From: Lampris incognitus
Lineage: Eukaryota > Chordata > Actinopteri > Lampriformes > Lampridae
Direction of reading: 5' to 3'
DNA length: 64,000 bases
Assembly (NCBI RefSeq): GCF_029633865.1
Contig: NC_079213.1
Span: 3,251,784 to 3,315,783, forward strand
Positions 11,701 through 25,382 of the stretch are shown in pieces. The notes below the pieces were generated by a model. It did no database searches and was not told the DNA's origin. It saw only the letters and a program-made list of their open reading frames with translations. How positions within the stretch are numbered: position 1 is the first letter of the stretch; each line of letters opens with the position of its first letter. The position numbers and the translations under genes were made by a program.

Positions 11701-14700
11701 CAGGACCGCCTCAGAGTCCTCATCCTGCATGAAAACAGACCATGAAATGTACTGCTCGTGTGGTATAGGATAAAACTAACAATCTAACAAATCTCTTAAG
11801 ACTGTGTCGACCACAGACTTTATGGCAGGTGTTCATTTTCCCCATAGGGCCCAAACATACCAAATGACAAGCTGTGACGAAGGCCGACTTTTGCGTCGCC
11901 TGCCGTCCGGGCCAAAAAGTAGCACTTGAACACACCGCAAAGACTACAGCCGACGGCCAACTAGCATGTACGTTCTGCACTGATTCGCTAAGCTGAACAG
12001 CCAATCAGAGTGATCTCTCTCACCGACGGGCTCTGCCGATGCTGGATCAGCCGAAAAGCTGCCGAAAGGGGTCCAACTAGCGCCGACAGTGCGGGACACA
12101 CCGCAAAAACTAGGGTCACAGACACTCACCAACGGCCCGACGTTGGCAGTCGGCCTGGTGTGTCAGGGCCCATAGAGACAGAACCCAGATATCATCACTG
12201 AACCACTCGGTACCATAAACATGTCAAAAAAAGTGGTAGTTGCTAAAACCATATTGGATGACATCACACTAAACTGTCATCTCAGAACTTCTTACTACCC
12301 TGAGGGGTTCATCTGGTGTGAAATGTTCAAATCAAGCCTGTGTTAAGACATCCAACCAAGTCAGACACAGCGTACGTGCTCAGCTAATTTACTTTGTTTA
12401 AGAGTTAACACTGCTATCAACACTTGCAAGGGAACTGCATTAAAGGTAAAAATAATGAAAGTTGAAAATAGAAAACTGAAATATCTCACCAGTTCTCCAC
12501 TCTCTGGAACTGTGAACGACAAAAGAGCAAACACATTAAAAAAAATTAAAACATATAAAACCAAAAATCCTTGATTACAAAAGTAACATTTAGACTAATT
12601 TATACACTGATGGAAACAAACCAACACCTTTCTGGAATGTGACCTGTAAGCTTTAAGCCCTGCCTTTCAGAATGTAAATGTTAAAAGAGTGGGCTGGAAG
12701 CCCCGCCCCCTCACCCTCTGGTGGACTGAAGAAGTTGAAGAAAGAGTCGTTGGGAACGGTTTTTGTGACTGTCCGGACCGTTCCACGGCCCTTGTGCTTC
12801 TGTTTCTTCTTGATTGTTTTCAATGTGACATTCTTACCCTTCGTCCAGTCGACTGTGCATCTGAGGAGGAAGAGGAAGCAATCAAGAACCAGATGTTCAG
12901 ATTGTCAAATCTGTGAGGGCTTTGGATACATTGTGGGTATTTGGGCTGGGAGGCAGGGAGATATGGACAACCTTAAGACAGGTTTGTGTTTCTAATATTC
13001 TTAGATGACACACTTAATCCCAATGTTGGAGGGACAGTGTATTTTATTTCTCTTCATCCCATGTGTGTCCGTGTCTGTGTCCGCGTGTGTGTGTGTTTGT
13101 ATACACTCACCCTGTGCAACCCATAATCTCTGGCCCGTCGAAGGAGAAGGGGTCGTTCTCGTCTGGCTCTGACCTCATCTTGTAGGTTTTCGTCAGCACT
13201 GTGTTTGTGAAGAATTCGTTGGGCTCGAAGTGGAATTCTAGTGAGAAGCTCTGGAGCGGCGAGGGAACCAGACAGAAAACAAATAAGCCTCAAGACTGTA
13301 CAAGTGCACACAGCGCCACCAGTGTCAGGAGGGTGTAACCACATGAGCCTAAAGGAGACTCACCATTGGCTGGCCAGGGTCTGAGAATTTGACTTTGATG
13401 TCTTGTAAATGTTTTAGAATCGGTTCATCGTGTTCCTGGAGAGGGGAAAAAAAAAAAACCTTAAAAATGAATTATAACCATCTAAAAATATGAATTATAA
13501 AAACACATGGTTTTAAAATGCAGTCATTTACCTTTGGACTGTATAAGGAGAATTTACAGCTATAATAACTGCCAGTTTGAGGATAAATAGTTAAATACAA
13601 GTGAAATGGGTGAAGATCTCAGTCTAGATCAAGTCGCATGTGCTTTCTTTCTTTGGTACTGGCTGTCTTGTTTTCATGTGGAGACACTTCGGATCGCTCA
13701 TGACAAACACTGTAGAAACTTTACCAGCAGATGGCAGCAAAGCCCCCAGAGTGTCCCCGTTTTAGGCATGACCTATTTTTGTGTGATTGGCTGTCTGCGG
13801 TGTCTCGATCTGCCGGCCGATTGGCTGGCCTCACCTGCAGCATGTCACTGAGCAGGTCCACGTTCTTAAAGACCGTTAGCCAAAACTCAGGGATGCCTTT
13901 AGGATCCTCCTTCTCCTCATCCTTCTTCTCGTCTTCCACCTTGGCCTTCTCCTTCATTTCCTCCTGAGGGAGTGGGAGGGAAGGATAGGAGGTCAGATCA
14001 TGTTCAGCAACAGAACACTAAATAACCCCCCCACACACACACCCCCCACACACACACGATGTAGCCAGGGATGGGTAAAATGGATCTGATCTGGGTTCCA
14101 AAATATCAAACTAAAGGCAAGAAAACCAACCGTTACCTGAAGAACATGATAAACTCATGAAACATGCTAGAGTTACATTGTCTTAAGTACTGGTAAAGAA
14201 CTGGTCACACAACTTATATCTGATGATGGTTCTATTGACCCCCCCCCCCGATACCAAACCATCAGTTCTCCAAAAGAACAGATCCCACCACACGTGTTGA
14301 ATTTCAGTGTGCTGTGTGTATGTTTACCAATTAAAGGGGAAGGATAAAGCTTATTGTATTTGAGACAGGTATCCATTTGCCACTACAGCAACCAACACAC
14401 AATTTTACCGTGGCAGTGTATTGGTTCTTCTGGTACTAGCTCACACATAAACAGAACTCCATATCAAGTAAACCTTTACAGCCAGCAGCAAAACAAAAAC
14501 ACAATCCAGCCAGTGGACAGCGGTCAGAGGACTCAACACAAGAGCAAGACAGAAGCTAGTTTCGTCTGACGCCACAACATCCAAGCCTTCATCTGGCCGT
14601 TATCACTGGCGCTTCTACACAGAAACCAGACTAGATCAGACTGTTCTTTCTGAAAAGAAAAGATGGAGGTCTCTGGTGGGTCAACTGGAAACCAGCGTCG

Positions 14701-17700
14701 GAACAATTTGGTCAAACAAAAATTTTGCTACATTATATCAGGGTATGAAGGCTCTCACACTGACTGACCTTCTTACTGGTGTGTTGTAATGTGGGCGACC
14801 TTCCAACATAATTTCACCTATTCATTCCAACAGTAAGCCAGGTCGCTTGGCATTAAGTTTGTCATTACGTAGTTCAAACTGCAGGATACGTTTTCTTTCG
14901 GTATACATTGTTAAAACAAGCCAAAGATTCATTCTAGTCTAGTCATGTATCTGGCTTGGTATCCGGTGTGCAGGGGCACAGCTACCCTCCTCCTCCTCTC
15001 CAATCTGTCATGGTGTTGTTAGTCTGTTATAAAGTCTGTGGTAGCATAGTTGGCTCAGTATTTAAATGTAGAAGAAGCATGCAGGCATAGAAGTCACCTG
15101 TACCTTCTTACTTACTGTCAGCTCTTCCTCCTCATCAGCCTTCCACTCACACTCCTCGTCTGTGGGCTCGTAGGCTGCCTTCACTATGTCACTCCTCTGA
15201 AAACAGAAACACGGACAGTTATAAACTAACATGTACTCTGATCTAAAGTCTTTTCTTTCTCTCTTTTTTTTTTTAACATTTGACACTCTTTGGTGCTTAA
15301 AAAAAGAGACATCAGGAAAAATATATTCCAGAAATGACATCCTATGGTTAAAGGAACGACACTTCACAATGTGTTTCGGCAGCTTCGAGACAGGTGCCAA
15401 TTCCACACCATGATCCTTCCACTCATAAAAGATCAACCTGACGGGCACAGTGACCGATCCAAATACCAATGTTTTCTTTTTGTAAAGCTTTCATTTGCTT
15501 TCTAGTCATCAAAATGACAGTAGACAAATCAGCAACCGTTTAAGTTTGGTTCTACTGAATAAGCCCAAAGAACATCCATTACCCAAGCCGCTTCCCCTAC
15601 TTAGGGTCACGGGATGCTGGAGCCTATCCCAGCAGTCATTGGGTGGCAGGCGGGGAGACACCCTGGACAGGCTGCCAGACCATCACAGGGCCAACACATT
15701 CACATCTAGGGACAATTTAGTATGGCTGATTCACCTGACCTACATGTCTTTGGACTGTGGGAGGAAACCGGAGCACCCACGCAGACACGGGGAGAACATG
15801 CAAACTCCACACAGAGGACGACCCCCAAGGTTGGACAACCCCAGGGTTCGAACCCAGGACCTTCTTGCTGTGAGGCGACCGCACAAACCACTGCACCACC
15901 ATGCCGCCAAATACCTTAATTGGAAAAACTCTACCACGGAGCCCATCTAAGATTTTTTTCTTTGCTATAACTTTGTATAGAAGCAGCGGTGGAAAACCCG
16001 GCTTCAGAAAGTAGAAGTACCAACCACCACCCATGGACTAAACCAGCTGATTTCCCTAATCAGTTCTCCTACCTGGCTGAAGTGCTGTGCTAATTAGCTG
16101 GTTTAGTGCATGGGTGGAGCAAATACATGGTTAGTACTTCTACTTTCTGAAGCGGAGTTTTCCACCTCTGTATAGAAGTACACAACTTCTGCAGCAACAG
16201 TGTAATATATTAGGGACTTCTGGCTGCGTCCAGCATTTATTTCCACCATCACTACCCTGGATTGAAACCACTCTTTATGAGAAGTTTAGAGAAATGACAA
16301 TTTCAGAGTGAAAATGTAGCATCAGTGAGACGCCACTGGGTTTTGAGGTCGCTTCCTGAATTTTAAGGCAAACAGACCCTCGCCAAAGCAATGGAGCACA
16401 AACTGGGGCCTGAGAACCCTAAAGGGTTAAAGAAAGTACCCATGTAGAGAAATAGCAAATTCAAGATTAGTCTAAATATAATCCTACCAGTTAATGCATT
16501 CCTTTACATCGCACATCGTTTTAAATTGTAAAGAATTAATTCTTTGGAAAAAAAGATTTTATACCCTCCCGTTTTCTCCCAAAAAAAAAAAATCCTTTCT
16601 AAAGTCCTATGCACCAGCAAAAATCGGGATCAGCAGGACGTAATCTTTTTTCCACAGGGGTTATTTCGGCAGATGTTGTGAATCTATTTGGGGCTCGTTT
16701 ATATCTAAAAAGGAAAAAGGAGAGTCGAGGTTGTTCCTGACAAACAGTAGCAGTGAATCTCGAGCAGTAAACCCAATCTGTAGAACAGCCCCAGCTTTCT
16801 TTCTCAAATCAGGGGATGTGCCTTTTAAATCTGGGGTGAGCTTCAAAGAGCAGACATGGCGGACGGGGGGGGGGGGGGCACCTGTATTGGAAAGCAGCAG
16901 CAGAAATATCTGCATAAAACGTCGCTGTGTGATCCAAGTCGCACACACTAGAAGAGAACGCATCAACTGCAGTGTTTTGTTTTGTTTTTTTGGATTCCCC
17001 CCTTTTTTTCCTTCTCCTTTCTCCCCAATTGTATCTGGCCAATTACCTCACCCTTCTGAGCTGTCTCAATTGCTGCTCCACCCCCTCTGCTGATCCGGGG
17101 AGGGCTGCAGACTACCACGTGCCTCCTCCCATACATGTGGAGTCGCCAGCTGCTTCTTTTCACCTGACAGTGAGGAGTTTCACCAGGGGGACGTAGGGCG
17201 TGGGAGGATCATGCTATTCCCCCCAGTTCCCCCTCCCCCCCGAACAGGCACCCCAACCGACCACAGGAGGCGCTAGGGCAGCGACCAGGACACACACCCA
17301 CATCCAGCTTCCCACCCGCAGACACGGCCAATTGCATCTGTAGGGCTGCCCGACCAAGCCGGAGGTAACTCGGGGATTCAAACCGGCGATCCCCGTATTG
17401 GTAAGCAACGGAATAGACCACTACACCACCCAGACGCCCCCAACTGCAGTGTTAATGCATTTGATAATCTATGGTTTTCTAGAGGAGTTGAATGCGGTCA
17501 TCAGGAGACTTATTAGAAACAGTCGTCCCTACATAAAGCCTTTTAAACATGGCTGTGTTGCATGTTCAGGAATAAATATCTGGATGGATCAAATAAATAT
17601 AAAATCCATCGTCAAAATTTTACTACAATTCAGGCTTTTCCTCCCCTCTTTTTCAGTTCAACGTCTGGGTTAGTGACACCTCATAGTTGGAGATTAAAAT

Positions 17701-20700
17701 TTCCCAATATTAAAATCTAATTTGGTATTTGGGTCACATTCCTCCATGAGTGACTGATGCCACCAACAGCTCAACTCAGTATAAAGATATTTGGAAGTAC
17801 TCTGCGCTATTCTCTATAAATTCTGTTTGTTGCAATTTTAACAATTTCCTGACCATTTCCAGGCTGTGAAGTTTTCCAGGTTTCCATGAAAATAAACCAC
17901 ATGAATGAATCACGCTGATGTTCAAGTACCAAGATGCAACCAACGACAGTTTTAGATTTATTAACAAAAGGCTTCAAAATCTTGGCGTTTAACCTCAGAA
18001 ATCAAACAATGTTCAACTTAATGGTATTTCAAAACCAATGGGTGTATGACATTTTGGCAAATTTTACTCTTGCATAAAGAATTGTACCGTAATTCATCAC
18101 AGCAGGGTATTTGTTTTCTCCCTAGCAGTTAAATGTTAAGCATCGGATCCAGTATTGGTACTGGAAGGTTTCTGATTGCACACTGCAACTGACAGAAGGG
18201 ACGTACTTTGTCAAAAAGGGGCTGGTAGAGGGCGGCGTACTTCCTCTCCAGCTCGTGGACTTCCTCATAGAACTTTGCCTCTATGTGGGCGCATTTCACC
18301 TGGAGGTTTTTCAGGGCATTGACGCGTCTCTTTACCACCTTCGGTAAGCTGGAATTGACGGAAGAAGAGAAAGAGACAAGAGATGATCAGTCCTCAGAGT
18401 CCACAGTCAACGGGCATCTGAACAAATAATCCATGTGCTGTCTGGCTGCACAGCTCATCACAAAAATCACAGAGAAACAATGGTTTCCAAATAAACATAA
18501 AACACTTTACTGCTGTATATAAATAGCACACTGCTAAAATGGAGCCTGCAGTAAAATGAAAACAAAGAATAAGCGGAATATGGAATAAAGCACATGTAAT
18601 AGAAGAAATAAGAAATTTGAAAATGGGCCAAAAGCACCGCTCTTGAAAAGTGAGCAGAGGGTTTTAAAAGATGACTCAGAATTTGCCAGCCTGCCAGTGA
18701 AACGGGAACATTAGCATTACAGCACTATCTACATTTCCTCCCAATTCCTGCAGTAACACAACATCGTGAAGACCCTGATATAAATTTATACGGTGTAAAT
18801 TTCATTTCTAAAAACAAAACACCCAAAGGGCAAACTGGTGACGACTATAGCAACATTTTCACAGGCTGTGAACTTTAAATGTCTTTTCTCCGCTTCAGTT
18901 TCTGGGTTTCAGTGCTCATGGGTAATAAATGTCACTGCAGGAAAAAGAGGGTTGATATATTGAGAGCTTTGGTTATCCTGAGTTACCCAGAACCGCTGGG
19001 GGGAGTTTTTTTATTTATTTTAAATGGAAACTATGAAGAACAAGTTCACCGAGATTTGCCTCATTTAGTGACAGAGGGGGAAAGCTCTGTCCTGAGGTTC
19101 ATCGGTTTAATCTCAGGACAGTTTGGAGAAGAGAGTGGATCAGAATTTGGACAAATGGTCACATTCTAAATAGGATAGGTTGGTTTTGATCATTTTTGCA
19201 ATGGTTGCAATTTCCACAGTTCAAACTTCCTTTGTGCTTATTTAAAACCAGACTCATGTGGGTGGAGGCCAACAGCTGCGTACCAACCGTTGTCTCGAGG
19301 AGCACGACTGAACCAGAATGCTGGCTGATCTGTGAGTAAAGCCTGGACAGATGGATTACTGAAGAACTCTCCAGTTGGGTTTTATACTGTTCTGGATTTG
19401 AAAGACTTGTTGTATCAAGTAACTCAACATTTTGGCAGGCTTAGACGGTTTCCCTGTTTGAGCAATTGTACTCTTCAATCAGCTTTTTCCACAACATCCA
19501 TTTCGTGTCCCTGTTCAAACGAACGACTTTGTCCCTCGTTTTCAAATTCCTCCTCTGTATCACATATACGACTCAACATGGAAAACTGCCCATAGAGAAT
19601 ATCTTCTGAGGCTTTTTGGGTGGAAACTGTCCATTCTTATGGTGGTATTTCATACAGGAGCAGCAGAAATCAGATTTAGAGGCAATCCGCAGTTTTATCA
19701 CTCAAATTCTTATTAATCAGAAAACATAAGGTAGGCTGGTTATTTGCAAACATGGCTCATAAACTAGAATAAAACCCTTCTTATCCCCAACGCAAACTAA
19801 ACACGATTTGATTAACTTTCCTAGGGAATGAATGCACAACAGAATGGTCAAGAGAATGCAGGTTGGTGGTTGTCAACAACATGAATCAGCAATTTGACTA
19901 AAATTAATAAGCGCCAACATCGCACATCTGGATCCCTGGGAGGCAGCAGGAGGAGTAAATTGGAACGGCAGCTCCACTGGGGGAAAATACATCTCTAGTC
20001 TCCAAAGCTTGGATATCACAACCGCTGAGCCATCTATTCAACTGCCAAACACTTGACAAGATGATCAAACTGCTGCTCACTGATGGTTTTTACTGTAGCA
20101 TGGAGCACTATAGCACCGCTTGATAGTGTAGGAACTGGGCTACTTTCCTCCAGCATCACAGACCACACCTCATTAATCTGTAGCTACATCCTTATCACTG
20201 GTCATGTTACCACCCATGACAGTAATGTGGTCAACACTCCATTTTTTTAATGTATTTTCCCCCCTTTTATCCTGCCAATTACCCCCCTCTTCTGAGCCGT
20301 CCTGGTCTCTGCTCCACCCCCTCTGCTGATCCGGGGAGGGCTGCAGACTACCACATGCATCCTCTGATACATGTGGAGTCACCAGCCGCTTCTTTTCAGC
20401 CGACAGCGAGGAGTTTCACCAGGGGGATGTAGCAAGTTGGAGGATCACGCTATTCCCCCCAGTTCCCCCTCCCCCTCAAACAGGCACCCCGACCGACCAG
20501 AGGAGGCGCTAGTGCATTGACCAGGACACACCCACATCCGGCTTCCCACCGACAGACACAGCCAATTGTGTCTGTAGGGACACCTGACCAAGCCAGAGGT
20601 AACACGGATTTGATCCGGCGATCCCTGTGTTGGTAGGCAATAGAATAGACCGCTACACTACCTGGGCGCCCACAAACCATTTTCTTAAACTCGAGATGCT

Positions 20701-23700
20701 GTTATACTTTCATTTCCTCATCTTAAATGCTCCGACAACCATAGCCAACTGCCTCAGTGTCATATACTTCCATGTAAGCCATGGCCAGAGATGCTCCATT
20801 GAAAGCTAATGCTATCCACCTGATTCACTAGCTTCTTCGGACTCAGTTTTTTTTTAAATTGATTTTGCATGTGGTTGCTGTATATGCTAGTTTTATACAA
20901 TATTGGAAACTTAACCTGAGCTACTGTTTGTAAGGAGCAGAATAAGCGATCTGCTATTAAAGCACAGGCTACAGTCTGATTCCTGGGTACCAACCAAAGC
21001 TCTGTCAGTTTACTGCAGACAGATAACAGAATTAAGGGATTCGAGGAGCCACTTTTTACTCTGACCAAACCACAAGCTGATCTGATAATGACACCATTTG
21101 GACCTGGACTCCTTTCTGGACCACTTTTTCAACAGCAAAATACATGGATTGTTTTACTTTGTCTACCCTCACCTGCTGGGCCATGTTTTGGGCTTTTTCA
21201 TAGTTTCATGTTTGTTAATGATGCCGTCGATCCTTCACAGGACCTGGAAGTCTCACCTCTCCATGTAACCTGACGGAGAGCCCACCAGACCATCCAGCCT
21301 TTCCTGAAGAGCCGCCAGGATCTGTGGATTCTGCATCATCTGCACGGTCAGCTGACGAGCTGGAGGAGCACACGTGCACGCACGCACACACACACGGAAT
21401 ACAGTAGTTAAGACAGCTGAACAACAGAATTGGACCATTAGCACTGAAGAGACAGGATGTGAATCATTACAATGAAATTTATAAAATGTATAAATAAAAC
21501 TAAAACTTGACACTTAACTGTAGTGAAATTATATTTACTGTCAACTCCAGTGACACCAGGTTTGCATAAGAAATGACCAAATCCTCATCATTTTTCTGCG
21601 AAGTATCACAGCTTTTAGTCCAGAATTTGTTTTCCAGCAGTTAAATGTGTTTAAAACATGTGAGACAAGAACAAACAGGAAAACAGATTTAAACAAGATA
21701 CAAGATTTGCTGATGTGCTGTTTGCTGCCTTGTGGGTGAGACAAACCCACCTAGTTTAAGAGGATGTTAAACATTTTAACTAGTCATCATCAACACTTCA
21801 GTGAGTATTTGTTCACTGTAACTTGCTGCCGTTGAGCCACCAGAGCTGCAGCCGATCTGCCCAGACAGGTGAGAAGATTACTGAGGCTTAAGTCACTATG
21901 GTAACACATCCTGAACAGTTTCTTCTTCCTGTTGGGCCTCCAGCCAGCAGAGCTCAAGAGTCTGGGACTCTTGGGAGTTTTTTGGGTTTTAGACGGACAC
22001 TTTAATCCAAAGCGCTGCACAGCACCATGACATTATCAACCGGCACATTGGTTAGTGCCTGCCTCGGCAGTGCTGATGTTATTCTTTACCCACTAAACTA
22101 CACTGGACGACAACTTAGAAGATACAACCAGTTTCTGGGGAATCTTTTAGTTTAAGAGTTTAGCATGAACACGACCCTGTACAGCCACCGATCCATTTCC
22201 TGGCTAGGAGAAGCAGCTGACACGCCAAACAGCCGCTTTAGCCTCAAATTCCAATCCACGGCTGGAAATCTTTTCAGCTCTGACTGGTGCAGACCTCCAG
22301 CCATCTGTGGGGTGTGACAGAAGGAGATGAACTTGCCCGAAATACCCCCCCCCCCCCTTAACGCCAACAACTGCAAGTGGTTACACTCCTCTACCCATGC
22401 AGGTCTAATCTTCTCTGGGCCCGATGCGAGGCTTTTCTGCATGCCACTGCTGTGATGGAACAACTGTATGTATCTGAAACAAGCATTTTTTGTGTCTAGT
22501 TTTTAAACAGCCACTCGAAATAGAAGGTCAACGGGTGTCCGGGTGGCGTAGTGGTCTATTCCATTGCCTACCAACATGGGGATCGCCGGTTCAAATCCCC
22601 GTGTTACCTCCGGCTTTGTTGGGAGTCCCTACAGACACAATTGGCCGTGTCTGTGGGTGGGAAGCCAAATGTGGGTATGTGTCCTGGTCGCCGCACTAGT
22701 GCCTCCTCTGGTCGGTCGGGGCACCTGTTTGGGGGGGAAGGGAAACTGGGGGGAATAGCGTGATCCTCCCACACGCTATGACCCCTGGCAAAACTCCTCA
22801 CTGTCAGGTGAAAAGAAGCGGCTGGTGACTCCACATGTATGGGAGGAGCCATGTGGTAGTCTGCAGCCCTCCCCAGATCAGCAGAGGGGGTGGGGCAGCG
22901 ACCGGGACGGCTCGAAAGAGTGTGGTAATTGGCCGAGTATAATTAGGGAGAAAAATCAAAAATAAATAAAAATACTAGGTCAAACAGCAGTCGAATTCCA
23001 TCCACAACTGGAAGCAGGCCAACGCATAAGATGCAGGGGTGTAATGGTACATGTATTAGTACTGAAAATGTTCGGTGTGGGTCTTTCAGTTCAGCACACT
23101 TGTGCACTGAACAAATGCAGCATGGTTTTAACCACTGCATGTGTGGAACTTTTGTGTGTGTAATGTAATTTAAACTCCCGAGTTTCCCCCCCTAGCCAGT
23201 TTCACAAAGGGCCAGATATTGTACGTTCAACCACCAGCTAAGCATGTGCGCACACACCACAGACAGTGCCGGTAGTTTAGTACAACACAGCCTCGTGGTT
23301 ATGGCAAACGAAGATAAACCAGCGCTTAGTGCCAGCACACCTGCCCTTTCTGCAAACAACAGACAAATTAATGTTTCTGGAAGGAAAAAAAAAAAAGATT
23401 AAAATCCAATGAATCTCAGTACAAGGTGAGATTGTTGCACAGTCCTACTGTGAAGCTGATGTGAAGTACAGTACAGTTCAAGTACAATTACTTTTATAAA
23501 TGCTGCACCTTAATGGCTTTTTATATTTTTTATTTATTTGAGAGAATATTTATGTTGCGGTCCTGATGTGAAGCTGAATACAAGTGCAGTACAATTCAAG
23601 TAGATAATTTTGTAAATGCTCCACCTCCATGTGCGTTTATTTTATATTTTTATTTGACAGAACATTTGATTTACTTTAAAGTAAATTTTACTTTTATTAG

Positions 23701-25340
23701 TAGGTTGCAGCTGGTTCAACAGTATTGAGACTTTATTTAACAAAGACAGAGCCATAGTTTGTTCAGTAAACCAGCGATAAAAAAGAAGCAATTTTATGCC
23801 CCCCCCCATGTAAATACCACAACGAGCCACCCAGTCCAGAGACTATTTACTGCCTCAGTTTTCTCAAAGAATTTAGATTCATTGATTGTAGACGACACCT
23901 AGGAGCAAAAATATTTTCTTCACTCTCCGTAAATGCTTGAATCTATCCCAGCATACAATGAGCAAACAACAAGGAGACACCCTGAATGGGTCACCTGCCT
24001 GCCGAAGAGCCCAAACATACAATCATTCATAAACCAATAATACCCCGGGGACACCTAGGAGTCTCCAGTTCACCCAACATACACGTGTTCGGACTATGGA
24101 AGGAAACTACTTTAACATGGAGAAGAAGGGGGCATCCGAGTGGTGTGGCTGTCTATTCCATTGCCTACCAACACAGGGATCACTGGTTCGAATCCCCGTG
24201 TTACCTCCGGCTTGGTCGTCCCTACAGACACAATTGTGTCTGTAGGGACGGCTCGGAGGAGTAGGGTAATTGGCCAAGTACAACTGGGGGGGGGGGGCAT
24301 GGAGAAGAAATGTAAACTTCCAACACAGAGCATCCAGGAACTAACCCAAGACCTTTGTGCGGGAACATCACAAATAGACAGACCACAGACCTACATGGTC
24401 CCGACAGGCCTTCAGGTAACCATAGAGCAGAGACTCACCTTTACTGTTTTCATCTTCCCCCGTCTCCTCTTCCTCAACCTCCTCAACATCCTCCATATCT
24501 GCCGGGTCCAGCTCAGCTTGGTCTTTGCTACTCAGTGAGAGTGAGAGAGAGAGGGAGAGAGACAGAGAGATTAGTTATTTGAGGGGGCAGAAAATAAACA
24601 GAACTGGCAAAGCTTCTGAAAAGCAAAATACAATCCATATTATAGTTCAAATGTTCCACGGTTGCTTCATGTCCCTTCTCGTCCATCTCCATTTATTAAA
24701 CGTTTTATGTCTTGTGTCTCATCTGCTGCTGCAGCAAAGATCCAGTTCAGCCACACGTTTCAGTCAACCCAACTCAATGTGGCGCTGGTTAGCTTGCCTG
24801 CTCTAAAAGCCACTTTGGCAGATCACAGTCATTTGAGCTGCTCTCTATTTTAAACACTAATCCCACTAGTAAACTGGGGGAGCTGACTGGTACGATCCCA
24901 GAGACCCCTTCTGAGATTGGTTGGAGTTGTGCATGGTACAGGGTGAGGTCAGGTTGTTACATCTTCTCCAAACAACCAATAGTGCAAGTTGTCCCTCCTA
25001 AGAGGCTCAACAAAACCAACACAGGAGAGTCAGGGAGATGTCAATCAAACAGTGTACAAGCCCAGGCAGACCCGAGAAGATGGCCGATCAGCCAACTCAA
25101 CTATAAAGACATGTGCGGATATTCCAAGCTTGTAAGCATCGCAACACTGATTTGGGAAAATGTTTTTTACCCATAGCTGTTTCACAAAATGATGTCAAGC
25201 TTTGAAAGCACCCCAGAGGGCAGAACACTGATAAGACATCACGTAGTCTTCAGCTTTCCTATAAGTCTGCACCACTGTGGAAGGTCAGCGGTTCGGTTTT
25301 GGTCCGGCTCTGTTGGACCAGTCTAATTTCTGTACTTCTG

Positions 25341-25382
<42 letters not shown>

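Noticed and set aside
24140..24538. A 132-codon plus-strand frame overlapping NAP1L1 exon 3
   Set aside because: Made of SINE-A sequence and the antisense of a genuine NAP1L1 exon.
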